Positions 10,637 through 21,000 of a DNA stretch of 64,000 bases are shown here, one piece after another. A program made the position numbers and the translations under genes. The notes under the pieces are model-generated. The model made no database searches. It worked only from the letters and a program-made list of their open reading frames with translations, and was not told where the DNA came from. The stretch comes from Ustilago trichophora (lineage: Eukaryota; Basidiomycota; Ustilaginomycetes; Ustilaginales; Ustilaginaceae), in the NCBI GenBank assembly GCA_900323505.1, contig OOIN01000025.1:248001-312000 (forward strand). The letters are read 5' to 3'. How positions within the stretch are numbered: the stretch's first letter is position 1; each line of letters starts with the position of its first letter.

Positions 10637-13600
10637 ATGATCGCTTCGTCTCTTTTGGCACGATCGCGTGTCACCGCCTCTCGCTCTCGCTCCCTTCGAA
10701 GCGCTCCCATCGCATCAAGCTCGCGTTTGACTTTGCTCTCGCCTTCGCTCACTTTGCGTAACACTGCTCGAGCTCTCGCAACCCTCAGCTCCACCGAGAA
10801 CGCACCCGAGCTCGGTGCTCGTCACGTCGCCAAGTCCATCTTTGCTCCTCTTGACTCCTTCGAGCCTCGTCATGTCGGCCCCAGGGATCACGACTCGGCA
10901 AAAATGCTCCACGCTCTTGGCTACAACAACATGGAGCAGCTCATCGCCGATACCGTCTCTCCCAGCGTTCGTCTCGCCGATGACGTCACTTTCTACGACC
11001 AGATCAAGCCTCTCTCCGAGAGCGAGCTCGCTCAGCGTGCAGAGACCATCGCAAAAATGAACCGTCCCTTCAAGAGCTTGATCGGTATGGGTTACCAAAA
11101 CACCCTAGTACCCCCCGTCATCCTCCGAAACGTCCTCGAAAATCCTGCCTGGTACACCAGCTATACCCCTTACCAGCCCGAAATCTCTCAGGGCCGTCTC
11201 GAGTCGCTCATCAACTTCCAGACCATGGTCAAGTCGCTCACCGGCCTCGACCTTGCCAACGCTTCCCTCCTCGATGAAGGTACCGCCGCTGCCGAGGCCA
11301 TGATCCTCGCATACGGTCAGACAAAGAGCAAGAGAAAGACTTTCCTCGTCGACCGCGGTGTTCTCCCCCAGACCCTTGCTGTGCTCCGCCAGCGTGCAAA
11401 AGGTTTCGGTATCAAGGTCGTCGCTACCGACTTGCGAACCCCTGACGGTCACCGTCTGCCTCCTGCCGACCAAATCCCACGAGACGACATCATCGGTGCC
11501 CTCGTCCAGTACCCCGACGTCGACGGTCGCATCACCGACTGGCAGGCGCTTGCCAACGAGATCAAGGGCTTCGGTGGTATGGTCATTGCTGCCACCGACC
11601 TCCTGGCTCTCACCATGATCAAGCCTCCTGGTGAGTGGGGTGCCGACATCGCCCTCGGTAACGCTGCCCGCTTCGGTGTCCCTCCTGGCTTTGGAGGCCC
11701 CCACGCCGCTTTCTTCGCCGTCCGTGATTCCATCAAGCGCAAGATCCCCGGTCGTCTCGTCGGTCTCAGCAAGGACGCCCGTGGAGAACCCGCCTACCGA
11801 CTAGCGCTCCAGACCCGAGAGCAGCACATTCGTCGTGAAAAGGCCACCTCCAACATTTGCACCGCTCAGGCCCTTCTCGCAAACATGTCGGCCATGTACG
11901 CCGTCTACCACGGTCCCGACGGTCTTCGCAAGATTGCAGCAAAGGTCCACGCCCTCACTCGTCTCCTCAAGCACGAGCTCACCGAGCTCGGTGTTCGTGT
12001 CATCAACCGCGACGGCGCCTTCTTCGACACCCTCACCCTCGATCTCAGCAAGGCCGGTGTTGGTGCCGTTCGCGTTCACGAGGAGGCCAAAAAGGCTGGC
12101 TTGAACTTGCGTCGCATCAGCGACACCCGTGTTGGTATCACCCTCGACGAGACTGTCAGCATCGAGGAGCTCACCGATGTCCTCAACGTCTTTGCATACG
12201 CCCTCAAGCCTACCAAGTCTGGTGAGGTCCCTTACAAGCCCGAGGACTTGATCGAGATTGCTTCCCGCATCGGCCTTGACGCTACTTCCACCGAGACTCT
12301 GACCATCTCGTCTCCCCTAAAGGTGCAGCCCAGCAACGCTACCGAGTCGTCCGATCTGCCCGCTGTCCCCGACTTCAGCCGTACCTCCAAGTTCCTCCAG
12401 CAGCCCATCTTCTCGGCTCACCGCAGTGAGACCCAGATGCTTCGTTACATCCATTCGCTCCAGGCCAAGGATCTCTCGCTCGTCCATGCCATGATCCCCC
12501 TCGGTTCGTGCACCATGAAGCTCAACTCGACTTCGAGCATGATGCTCATCTCCAAGCCCGAGTTTTCGCAGTTGCATCCTTTCGCTCCAGAAGACCAGGC
12601 TCAGGGTTACGATGTGTTGATTCGCGAGCTCGAGCGTGATCTTTGCATGATCACCGGTTTCCCCGCCGTTTCGCTTCAGCCCAACTCGGGTGCTCAGGGT
12701 GAGTTTGCTGGTCTGTCCGTCATCCGTGCTTACCACGAGTCCAAGGGTGAAGGCAAGCGTGACATTTGCTTGATCCCTACTTCGGCTCACGGTACCAACC
12801 CCGCTTCTGCCATTATGGCCGGTCTGCGTGTTGTCCCCGTCAAGACCAAGGCCGATGGTTCCATCGATCTTGAGGATCTGCGAGCCAAGGCTGAGCTTCA
12901 CAAGAACGAGCTGGCTGCTACCATGATTACCGAGCCTGCCACCACCGGATGCTACTTTAAGGATATCCAGGAGGCCTTCCAGATTGTCCACGACAACGGT
13001 GGTCAGGTCTACCTCGATGGCGCCAACCTTCAGGCTCAGGTTGCGCTGACCAACCCCGCCATTATGGGTGCCGATGTCACCCATTTGAACCTTCACAAGA
13101 CTTTCTCGATTCCTCACGGTGGTGGAGGACCTGGTGTGGGACCCATCTGTGTCGCTGAGCATCTTGCACCTTTCCTTCCTGGCCACCCTCTTGCCTCCAC
13201 CGGAGGTGAGATGGCCATCGACCCCATCTCTGCTGCTCCCTGGGGTTCGGCTTCGATCCTCACCATCGCCTGGGCCTACATCAAGATGCTCGGCTGGGGC
13301 GGACTCAAAAAGTCGACCGAGACCTCCCTTCTCGCTGCCAACTACGTCGCACACCGCCTCAAGGATCACTACAAGCTCAAGTACACCGGTGATCGCGGTC
13401 GTGTAGCTCACGAGCTCCTCATCGATGTTGCCGAATTCGAAGATGTCGGATTGAAAGTCATGGACTTTGCCAAGCGACTGATCGACTACGGATTCCACCC
13501 TCCTACATGCTCTTGGCCCATCTCGACCGGTTTGCTCATTGAAATCACCGAATCCGAGTCGCTTCAAGAGATCGACCGATTGATCGAGGCATTCATCTCG

Positions 13601-13855
13601 ATCCGTCAGGAAGTCGAGGAAATTCGTCAAGGCAAACAACCTAAAGACAACAACTTGCTCAAGAACGCCCCGCATACCATTCAAACCATCACCACAGAAG
13701 AATGGGATCGTCCATACTCTCGCGAACGCGCAGTGTACCCTGTCAAGGAGCTGAGGCAGAACAAATTCTGGCCTCCCGTAGCTAGGATCGACGACGCTTT
13801 CGGTGACAGAGTCCTCGTTTGCGAATGTGGTGGTGTCGAAGACTATGTCAACTAA
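10637..13855 (+). CDS. GCV2: Glycine dehydrogenase (decarboxylating), P protein, mitochondrial
   Basis: The PLP enzyme of the glycine cleavage system. It decarboxylates glycine and passes the aminomethyl group to lipoyl-H protein in the mitochondrial matrix. The product is 1072 residues. The first 50 or so are rich in Ser, Arg and Ala without acidic residues, as expected for a mitochondrial presequence. The mature part starts near the FEPRHVGP motif. The PLP-binding lysine is in HLNLHKTFSIPHGGGGPG, Lys821 by count from the first Met. Other family blocks are MIPLGSCTMKLNS, PNSGAQGEFAGL and TSAHGTNPASA. Both halves of the fused eukaryotic/long bacterial form are present. The frame is a single exon. 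Confidence 0.98.
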   Translation: MIASSLLARSRVTASRSRSLRSAPIASSSRLTLLSPSLTLRNTARALATLSSTENAPELGARHVAKSIFAPLDSFEPRHVGPRDHDSAKMLHALGYNNMEQLIADTVSPSVRLADDVTFYDQIKPLSESELAQRAETIAKMNRPFKSLIGMGYQNTLVPPVILRNVLENPAWYTSYTPYQPEISQGRLESLINFQTMVKSLTGLDLANASLLDEGTAAAEAMILAYGQTKSKRKTFLVDRGVLPQTLAVLRQRAKGFGIKVVATDLRTPDGHRLPPADQIPRDDIIGALVQYPDVDGRITDWQALANEIKGFGGMVIAATDLLALTMIKPPGEWGADIALGNAARFGVPPGFGGPHAAFFAVRDSIKRKIPGRLVGLSKDARGEPAYRLALQTREQHIRREKATSNICTAQALLANMSAMYAVYHGPDGLRKIAAKVHALTRLLKHELTELGVRVINRDGAFFDTLTLDLSKAGVGAVRVHEEAKKAGLNLRRISDTRVGITLDETVSIEELTDVLNVFAYALKPTKSGEVPYKPEDLIEIASRIGLDATSTETLTISSPLKVQPSNATESSDLPAVPDFSRTSKFLQQPIFSAHRSETQMLRYIHSLQAKDLSLVHAMIPLGSCTMKLNSTSSMMLISKPEFSQLHPFAPEDQAQGYDVLIRELERDLCMITGFPAVSLQPNSGAQGEFAGLSVIRAYHESKGEGKRDICLIPTSAHGTNPASAIMAGLRVVPVKTKADGSIDLEDLRAKAELHKNELAATMITEPATTGCYFKDIQEAFQIVHDNGGQVYLDGANLQAQVALTNPAIMGADVTHLNLHKTFSIPHGGGGPGVGPICVAEHLAPFLPGHPLASTGGEMAIDPISAAPWGSASILTIAWAYIKMLGWGGLKKSTETSLLAANYVAHRLKDHYKLKYTGDRGRVAHELLIDVAEFEDVGLKVMDFAKRLIDYGFHPPTCSWPISTGLLIEITESESLQEIDRLIEAFISIRQEVEEIRQGKQPKDNNLLKNAPHTIQTITTEEWDRPYSRERAVYPVKELRQNKFWPPVARIDDAFGDRVLVCECGGVEDYVN

Positions 13856-14883
13856 GTCTTCCATTTCGAAATTGACTCGTCCAGGCGACCAAATAGATCG
13901 AATCTCTCTCCCTGCTGCCCTCCCTCAATACTCGCGCTCATAAGGTTACTCAACGTAACCCCCCTGAACTCGCTCCCCCCCTCTCTCTCTCCCGCTCTAG
14001 TGGACTCTCTGACATACGTACATACATATATACATAGTTTCAGCTCTCCCTCTCTTCTCTCCTGGGTTTTGACTTTGCAACGGGTTTCAACATCTGCACC
14101 GCATCTTTTTCTTTCTCTCTCAATCTCAGTCTCGGTTTTGGTTTCATTTTCGGCTTCTCTTGCTGGTCTTTGTTATGTGCTTCTGGATGAGTGCCAGAGT
14201 TTGCGCCTGAGCATGGAAAGCCGCTATCCGATTCACATCGTAAAAAACGTAAAAGTTGGTCGCCGGAACCACCCTAGCAACCACCTGGATGGCTCCACCG
14301 AGCAGCCACCCAGAGCAAGCACCCAGGGTGGTTCCGGGGACCAACTTATCCTTTATTCAGGATAAGTTATGATTGTACAATGCTGTATGAGGGCTTGGAA
14401 TGCTGTGTGTACGTTCAATCATAACGTATTGCATGTAGTATCCGTACTACCGATGCGCATGTCTTGTAAAATTGTACAGCGCACTGGGGTGTCACTCAAA
14501 ATCTGGACGATGCTTGCGAGAAATGATTCCGACAGTTGATGAAAATGTAGACGGCAAAGTTGAGAGAGGGGTATGCTGTTATTGCTGTATATACAACTTG
14601 GGGAGAACTCGAGGTTTCTTGACAATATGAGTGTCGATGATCGAATTCTCAAAAGCAGGATCGTATAGTTAGCAGCTGTGCATGGGCGGCGAGCAGAACT
14701 GATTAACTGCGGCTCTTTTTCCATTCTCAAATGTCCACTTGGGTTCCTGAAGGTGCGAGCAGACAGTAACATGCACTTTTTGAACGATCCGCCCATCAAC
14801 ACATCCACACGCAGAAGCTGCTACTGTATGAAAAATTGCTATTATGCACAACTATATACGCGAAATTACAATAGAGCATTCGA
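13856..14883. other. Convergent intergenic region with hairpin cluster
   Basis: About 1 kb between the 3' ends of GCV2 and the hydroxylase gene. No gene is seen. The first 300 bases are pyrimidine-rich. From 14253 to 14450 there are several separate inverted repeats, listed as their own feature. The rest to 14883 is plain and should include the hydroxylase 3' UTR. Confidence 0.5.
14253..14450. repeat. Cluster of nested and successive inverted repeats (structured element of unknown nature)
   Basis: Arms at 14253-14275 and 14325-14347 are complementary at 22 of 23 positions. Inside that loop, CTGGATGGCT (14285-14294) faces AGCCACCCAG (14304-14313) with one mismatch. Next, AACTTATCC (14343-14351) and GGATAAGTT (14360-14368) form a perfect 9-bp stem with an 8-base loop. 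GTTATGATTG (14366-14375) pairs with CAATCATAAC (14416-14425), and GTAGTA (14435-14440) pairs with TACTAC (14445-14450). It could be a non-coding RNA, a small inverted-repeat element or a transcription boundary. I recognise no known RNA family. Confidence 0.7.
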
Positions 14884-16104
14884 TTAAGATCCAAAGATCC
14901 CAACCTCCTGGGTTTCTCTCCTTGGGTCGACGGTGCCAAAGATACGGTCCCACACCCTGGTCTGCTTGCCATAGTTCATGCCAGCCTTTCCGTAAAGGTG
15001 GTGGTTGGAATGATCTTCGACAGTCAACTCCATTCCGAAGGGAGCCAGGACACCACCGAGGACAGGATGAGCCCAGTAAGCTCTGATGCCAGAGTGACCG
15101 AGGGCTTCGACATAAAGGGTGTAGCAAACGACCAACCACATCTCGATGAAGCTCATCTTGGGTGAGATGCTAGTTGCGAGGAAGGGAACGACGAAGATCT
15201 CGAGCACTTCCTGGTAGTCATCAGCAAGGATCGACAGGACGGGAGTTGGATGTTTTGTCGCATGATGAGCTCTGTGGATGAACCACAGGAAGTCAAACTC
15301 ATGACACGAACGGTGGTAAAGATAGAACCAGTAGTCGAGGGCAATCTCCCACCATGCGATTTTCAAGGGAGTAGCCCAGGAGAGACCCGACCAGATGTTG
15401 CTCATATCGCCTCTCCAAGCCATGAGGAAAGGTGCGAGGGTTCGGAAGATGGTGTAGATGAAGATCGACTGACCGAGGTGATTTACGTGCTTGTCGTCTA
15501 CCATATCACGACCTCGGTTCTGTTCGTCGAGGGTACCGTAGAGGGCCATGTAGTGGTGAAGCCGTTTGATCATACGGATGGCGAAGATGATGAAGAAGGA
15601 GTGGTACATGAGCCATGCGGGAGCCCAGTGCATCGTGTGGTCGGGGAAAACCAAGTTCCATGCGGTATGGATCAAAGGGGCGAAAGAAGCGTTTGTGAGG
15701 ATAAAGACGTTTTCCTTCCACATGGGTTGAGTGGGAGGAGGACCACGAAGCTTTTCGGACGTGTCACGCTTGGCGTAGCAAACGTCGGGTGCGAGGTCCT
15801 GAGATGCGATGTACTCCCAAAGCGTTCGCTCGGAGGCAGGCTTGAGATGCCAAGTGGTCTTGGGTCGGACACCGTAAACCTTGTCGTAGCCTTGGCCGGT
15901 GACGGGGTCGGTAGCGATGGCTTTCTTGCCAAAGCCTCCGGGTGCATATGGTGAGGGCTCATCGCAAGCGTTATCGGGTGCGATGGAGGGCACGTTGGAG
16001 TCGGTGAGCTTTTGATCGCCCATAGAGGGCCGAGTGGTCGGCGGAACACCCGCCTCCTTTGGATAATCTGCGGTGGCTGCACTCATTATGAAGGATGTGG
16101 TCAT
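14884..16104 (-). CDS. Fatty acid hydroxylase superfamily protein (sterol desaturase/C4-methyl oxidase type)
   Basis: A membrane di-iron enzyme of the family that includes ERG25 and ERG3. These oxidise sterols or fatty acids at the ER. Three histidine clusters are present (numbering from the Met at 16104): HRSCH at 264-268, HRAHH at 277-281 and HSNHH at 365-369. Between and before them are hydrophobic segments: about 133-152, 163-178, 213-230 and 302-335. The 406-residue length exceeds yeast Erg25 (about 310) because of a soluble N-terminal 120 residues of unknown role. Met7 (ATG at 16086) is an equally good start. The substrate cannot be told from sequence, and the H-boxes do not match ERG25 or ERG3 closely enough for me to choose. 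Confidence 0.85.
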   Translation of the reverse strand: MTTSFIMSAATADYPKEAGVPPTTRPSMGDQKLTDSNVPSIAPDNACDEPSPYAPGGFGKKAIATDPVTGQGYDKVYGVRPKTTWHLKPASERTLWEYIASQDLAPDVCYAKRDTSEKLRGPPPTQPMWKENVFILTNASFAPLIHTAWNLVFPDHTMHWAPAWLMYHSFFIIFAIRMIKRLHHYMALYGTLDEQNRGRDMVDDKHVNHLGQSIFIYTIFRTLAPFLMAWRGDMSNIWSGLSWATPLKIAWWEIALDYWFYLYHRSCHEFDFLWFIHRAHHATKHPTPVLSILADDYQEVLEIFVVPFLATSISPKMSFIEMWLVVCYTLYVEALGHSGIRAYWAHPVLGGVLAPFGMELTVEDHSNHHLYGKAGMNYGKQTRVWDRIFGTVDPRRETQEVGIFGS

Positions 16105-16148
16105 GGATGAGTGAAGGGTACGGAAGGGGAGGGCAGGAGTGCGGGGTG

Positions 16149-16165
16149 TATATATGATCCATTGG
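16149..16165 (-). promoter_or_regulatory. CCAAT and TATA elements of the hydroxylase gene
   Basis: On the minus strand CCAAT (16165-16161) is followed by ATATATA (16155-16149), about 45-60 bases before the first ATG at 16104. Order and spacing are those of a core promoter, so the start of the gene is probably placed correctly. Confidence 0.5.
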
Positions 16166-18013
16166 TTTGCCAGTTGCGTCGGTGGCTACTGTGACACAAG
16201 AGGTTGGTGCATGCCGCCGATACGCATGCACTAAAGCAGTGTATTCACGAGGACTTACACCACCTCTCACAATCACTGGGGCGTGAGTGGAGGGGAGGCC
16301 ATGTCTCAATTTGCAGGTTTCAGAAGCAAAGAGGGTGGATGAGCCAAATGACAAGGCTCGTTCAACCTAGCCGAGGTAGGACGGAGAATAAGAGCAAGCG
16401 GCGTGGTAACACACACAGCAGGTCCAAACTCATCCTACCCTTGAAGATGATGAGCAAAGAAAAAAAAAAGAAGAAAAAGAGAAGCCTCGTGGGGAGCCGC
16501 GCCGTTGTAGGTGGTTGTGGCAAAAGTGTCAAAGAGTTGAGGATCCGCGGTCCCAGCCAGATCAAGAAGCGCTTAGAAGTGTGTTGAAAGTGCATTCAAA
16601 TGCGTTTTCGGTGGTGACGCGCTGTTTGAGCTGGGCTCCGATTCTTTTCATTTGAAAGTCAGTCAAGATTGTATTTGGCTTGTGCAAAAGCTTGTATTCC
16701 AATGAAGGCGATCTGTATTCGAAATTCGAAGCTAAGCGAGGGAGGTGCGGCTCGCATCTCCCGCAGGTAACGTCAGAGAGCCTCCCCTTTCTCTCTCAGC
16801 CCAGCTCCAGCTTTCAACTCAGCTATCATCCTCCTGTTCAAAGTGACGACAAGGATCAATCTCCCACGCTATTGTACTAACAGGTCTGCACGCTTAGCGA
16901 TCAAGACTTCCTTCCCAACATTGAGTCGTTTTGAAAGCAAAGGCACCACACTCTACCTTGAAACCACATGCAAATGGTGATATGGTTGCGACTGATTTCC
17001 ATGAAAAGTGTCTGGTGGATCCTCAATGGTCGGCAGCAGAAGATACAAAGTGTGGAGCCGCGCCCCGCCGACCTCTAATGACTGCTCAGACGCAGTTCCA
17101 AGAAAATTTAGAGAAAGCAGGGGAGAATCAAGAGGAATTTTGAACGCCCCCGCAGCCGAGAGCGGATCCCAAAATGCATGACGCAGCCGCCGAGTTTGCT
17201 TTTCTTTATATATTTTTTATTTTTTTATTTTTTTTCATGCTCCCCTCTGGCACAGAAGAACGTGAAACATACGCCGTGACTTTTTTCTTCTTTCTATTTT
17301 CTTTGTGATTTGGTAATCAAGAAAATCGGGTTGGCGCTGTTGGACACCTGCCCCGCTCGCCCTTTCCGCACCTTAGCAAGGGGGGCGCCAGACGGCGGTG
17401 AGGTCTCGCAGGATGGTTACGCCATGAGGCAACAGGCTTCTAACATCCGTCAACAACCCCCCAGCCTCCTCGTACCTGCATTAGGTCCTAATCTTCCCGC
17501 CTGGAACTCAAACATGTGCCCCGATTTAGATCTCACTCGAACCCTTCTCATAGCCATCGTCACCGTCCAACATAGCTGACCTGAGACTATCACCGAGACA
17601 CCAGAAACCAAGTTTTATTCAACCCCACCTTGGCCTTTCCCCCACAGATGGAAGATTCTGCCAAAACTCGAGCTCTGTTTGAATGTCTCTTGCCTGCTTG
17701 AGTTGACCTAGCTGTGTCGAAAACGTCATACCTTCTCCCAATCCATGCCGTCAGAAAGCTCATCTCGGGTATCCCACTTCTTAGCCAATCTTCTTACATC
17801 TTCTTGCTCTGATCCCGTCGTTCCCCGCAAACCCCATCAACGAGGAACGCTTTCCCGACATTATCACACCAAAGGTACGAGTACAATGTATATCGTGTGA
17901 GAGAATACATTTGATTACCAATGCACGCCTTGCCAAAAACCGAGATCTCGTACCGTAGGCGATCTCCATCACGTCCTGTACGGCTTCTCATGTTCGCCTC
18001 GTGGCAAACTAAA
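16166..18013. other. Gene-free region between two minus-strand genes
   Basis: About 1.85 kb. I see no convincing gene, tRNA or rRNA. It has an A-rich purine tract near 16458-16481, a T-rich block near 17205-17240, and scattered short frames without recognisable domains. It should contain the TEL1 3' UTR near 18013 and the upstream region of the hydroxylase gene near 16170. Confidence 0.4.
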
Positions 18014-21000
18014 TCACAGCGCAGCCTGCCATCCATGAAAGATGACTGACAGATTCCCCGCGTCCATCGCTTGCTGGATCAGATCGTTGACCGTATACTC
18101 GACGCTCAGCGAAGACGACAGCTTGCTCATCACCGAAGTCACGGCTCGGTCCGCGCTCAACTCGGCCGTACCTGTCACAACCACCCCACTAGCCTCTGCT
18201 GCCACGCCAAACGGTGTCGTTGACCTCGAAGCTCCGGCACGTCCCGTTCCTCCAACTGATACTGTCGCTCCTACACTTGGCGTCGGCGTCGTCGCTGGCA
18301 TCATGGTCTCGTCCGCTTCCTGCGCTCGCAACACCTTGATCGGGTTCGATGTCCAAGCAAACAAAGGATCGTGACGGAAGACCTCGAGGACCGTCTTGAT
18401 CACATCCTGATGTGCTCGCAACACCTGCAACGTCTCTTCACAGCAGCGCCGAAATGTACCTTCAACCCCGTTGATGCCCATCCCATCTACAAGGTCGCGC
18501 GTCAGTCGGAACGGCACCAGCTCAGGAATCGGAAGCAATTTTCCTTGGTCGAAGGCCACGCCAAAGTCGATGTGCACCAGCTCACCGCTCTCCTTGTCCA
18601 ACAGAATGTTCGACACGTGTCGATCGCCCAGACCCAACACATGTCCCACAATCGAGTTGGTGCTGACGCTGCGCGTGTATCGTAGACGCGTCTCGTACCA
18701 GTCCCTTGGCATCCGTCGTGCATCGCTGAAAAAGTATCGGAAGGCGGGCCGCATCCCTTCGCAAACGTCCAAGAACGCCTCGAGCTTGGCTTCAGCGGGT
18801 AAAGGCTGCGCATCGCGCATCTTGCTCCTCGCTTGTGTTGGTGTCAGGTCGTCGGGTCGATACGTAGCATGCAATGCGATCAGAACCTCACCGAGAGGCA
18901 CCGTGTTGGTGACGAATTCGAGCATGCCGCACTGTGGGCCGAGGGGCAGCACTGTATAGGTTCGGATGACCAATTTGCGCTCTCGTGTACGGCGGTCGGC
19001 ATGCAGTAGCTCGTTGACCATGCGGAATACTTGCTGCATCACTGCATCTTGCCGCAGATCATCGTCACGCTTGAAGAGTTGCTTGTACCGCTTGCCGTCG
19101 CTGCCGATGCACTCGCTGATCTTGGGCAGATGGATACCTCCAGCTGTCGTGAACGTCTCGCTATACCTAGCGATCGATACAAAGCTCTCGTATTTGCACG
19201 TGTGATCCAGCTCGAGCCGGGCGGTCGCGACAGGAACATCCAAGTCCCTCAGACGCGCCAGTCTCAGCTCGCCCGATGGTGGCATGCGCAGTGCTCCCTT
19301 TTTGATGGCGCCACTACTCTGAAAGTACCGGTCCGGACGCGACGTGAGGTCGAACTCGGCCCATTCGACGTATGCTAGACAGAGCTCCTCAAAGGTTCGG
19401 ATCCGCTTGCCAAGCGTGGATCGTCGCTTGATCTGGTTCCAAATCTTTTCAGCAGCTGTCGATCGCAGAATCTGGGGAGAGGTCGATAGCGAAGAAGCGT
19501 CGGACGGCGTCAGCGAGCTTCTCGAGCCGGGCCGATGCGCGGCGGCTTTGGCATCGGCGCCCGTCTTGATCAGGGCAAAGATGGCATAGAGGCAGTGGAA
19601 AGGATGGTCCTGGCTCATGCGCAGAAGCAGGTTCGTGAGGTTCGACTGGAATGGTGCCATGCTGTCGCTTTGGTTGGGTACCTCGGTCAAACGAGCAGAG
19701 AGCTGATGCATGAGAGCCACAAACTTGCGCGATGGGATCGAAGACAGGCAGCTCGCCAGCAGACGGTTGAGCTCTTCGTCAGCGGCATACTCGAACCACA
19801 GTGAGATGAGTCGAGCTACAGCGTCGTCGTGAGTGTCCGAGGAAGCCAACGCTCGTGCATACATGACCACGCTGCGGCGTAGAAAATGCGTTCTAGTGGC
19901 CTCTAGCTCCGTCAGACGTGTCTCATCCTGACGAAGGATCTTCTCGGCCTGTCGCTGGAACTGGAGCAGCTTGCCTCGCTCCGTCTTGGAGGTAGTCTTT
20001 TCAAACTCGCGCTGGTTCTGTGAAATCTCTTCGCCTCTCCGATCGATGTAAAGGCGGAGACGCGTGATCTCGGCCATATCGGAACCACGATGATGCTCTT
20101 CCGCAAACCTTGCCCATCTATACGCGATCTCAGACTGCTCAGCATCTGTCGTGATGTCAGGCACAGTCGAACTTGCGATCAACTTCAATGCAGGCTCGAA
20201 AAGCGAGCGATCAATCTGCCTGGGGTGTTGCGAACGAGCCGTGGCACGCCACTGGGCTAGCAACGCCATCAGGCGTGCTCCTCGACGCTTTTGCGGCGCT
20301 GCCGTGTGCACCGTGATGTTGAGACCATCGACGATCTGCGAGAGCAGCTGGATGGCGGGTGAATGCTCGTTCTGGTCCCAGAGCACTGCGGCGAATTCCT
20401 CCCGCGCCAGGTTAGCACCATCTCCCAACGCAGTTTCGATTCTCTCTGCTCGTGCCGTTGCGTTGATGGCTTTCTGCAGCTTCTCGTGCTCGCGGGCATG
20501 GCGGCTTAGGAGGACTAGGAGTGATCTCTCCACTTTTGCGGCTTGCTCCGCTGGCCCATCTAGGACGTCACCGATCTGGTTCGATTGCATTCGCTGCCGC
20601 GCTGCTTGTAGCACTGATTGGCGCGCGTTGAGCACCTTTTCCGTTATTTCGAAGCGATCGCCCACATCCGCTCGGCTCCAGACAGAGCGTAGATGCGCTA
20701 CAGCTTCATCTGGCCCAAGAGAGGCAGATGCTTTGCGCCATACTTTCACCTGGCCGAGCGCGAGCAAGTCACCTTGGAGTCTTCGCATGGCTGCGACACT
20801 CTCTACAGGGATCGAGCACAGTGCTCGCAGCTGCAACTGGAATGTAGTCGAGAGAGGCCCGTCCACATCGTGTTCCGCACTCGCTTGTCGCAACGTCTGC
20901 AACACTGCCTCGATACCTTGACCTTGGCAGGAGGTCAAGTTCGAGTCTGTTGGTAGGTCCCATGAAGTAGCATTCCAATCACGGCTGTTCCCCTGAGGTG

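Noticed and set aside
12317..13864. A 515-codon minus-strand frame opposite GCV2
   Set aside because: The same antisense shadow effect. The sense strand encodes the complete glycine decarboxylase.
17310..17579. An 89-codon plus-strand frame in the spacer below TEL1
   Set aside because: No domain, no signal peptide, no splice partner, and a low-information composition.
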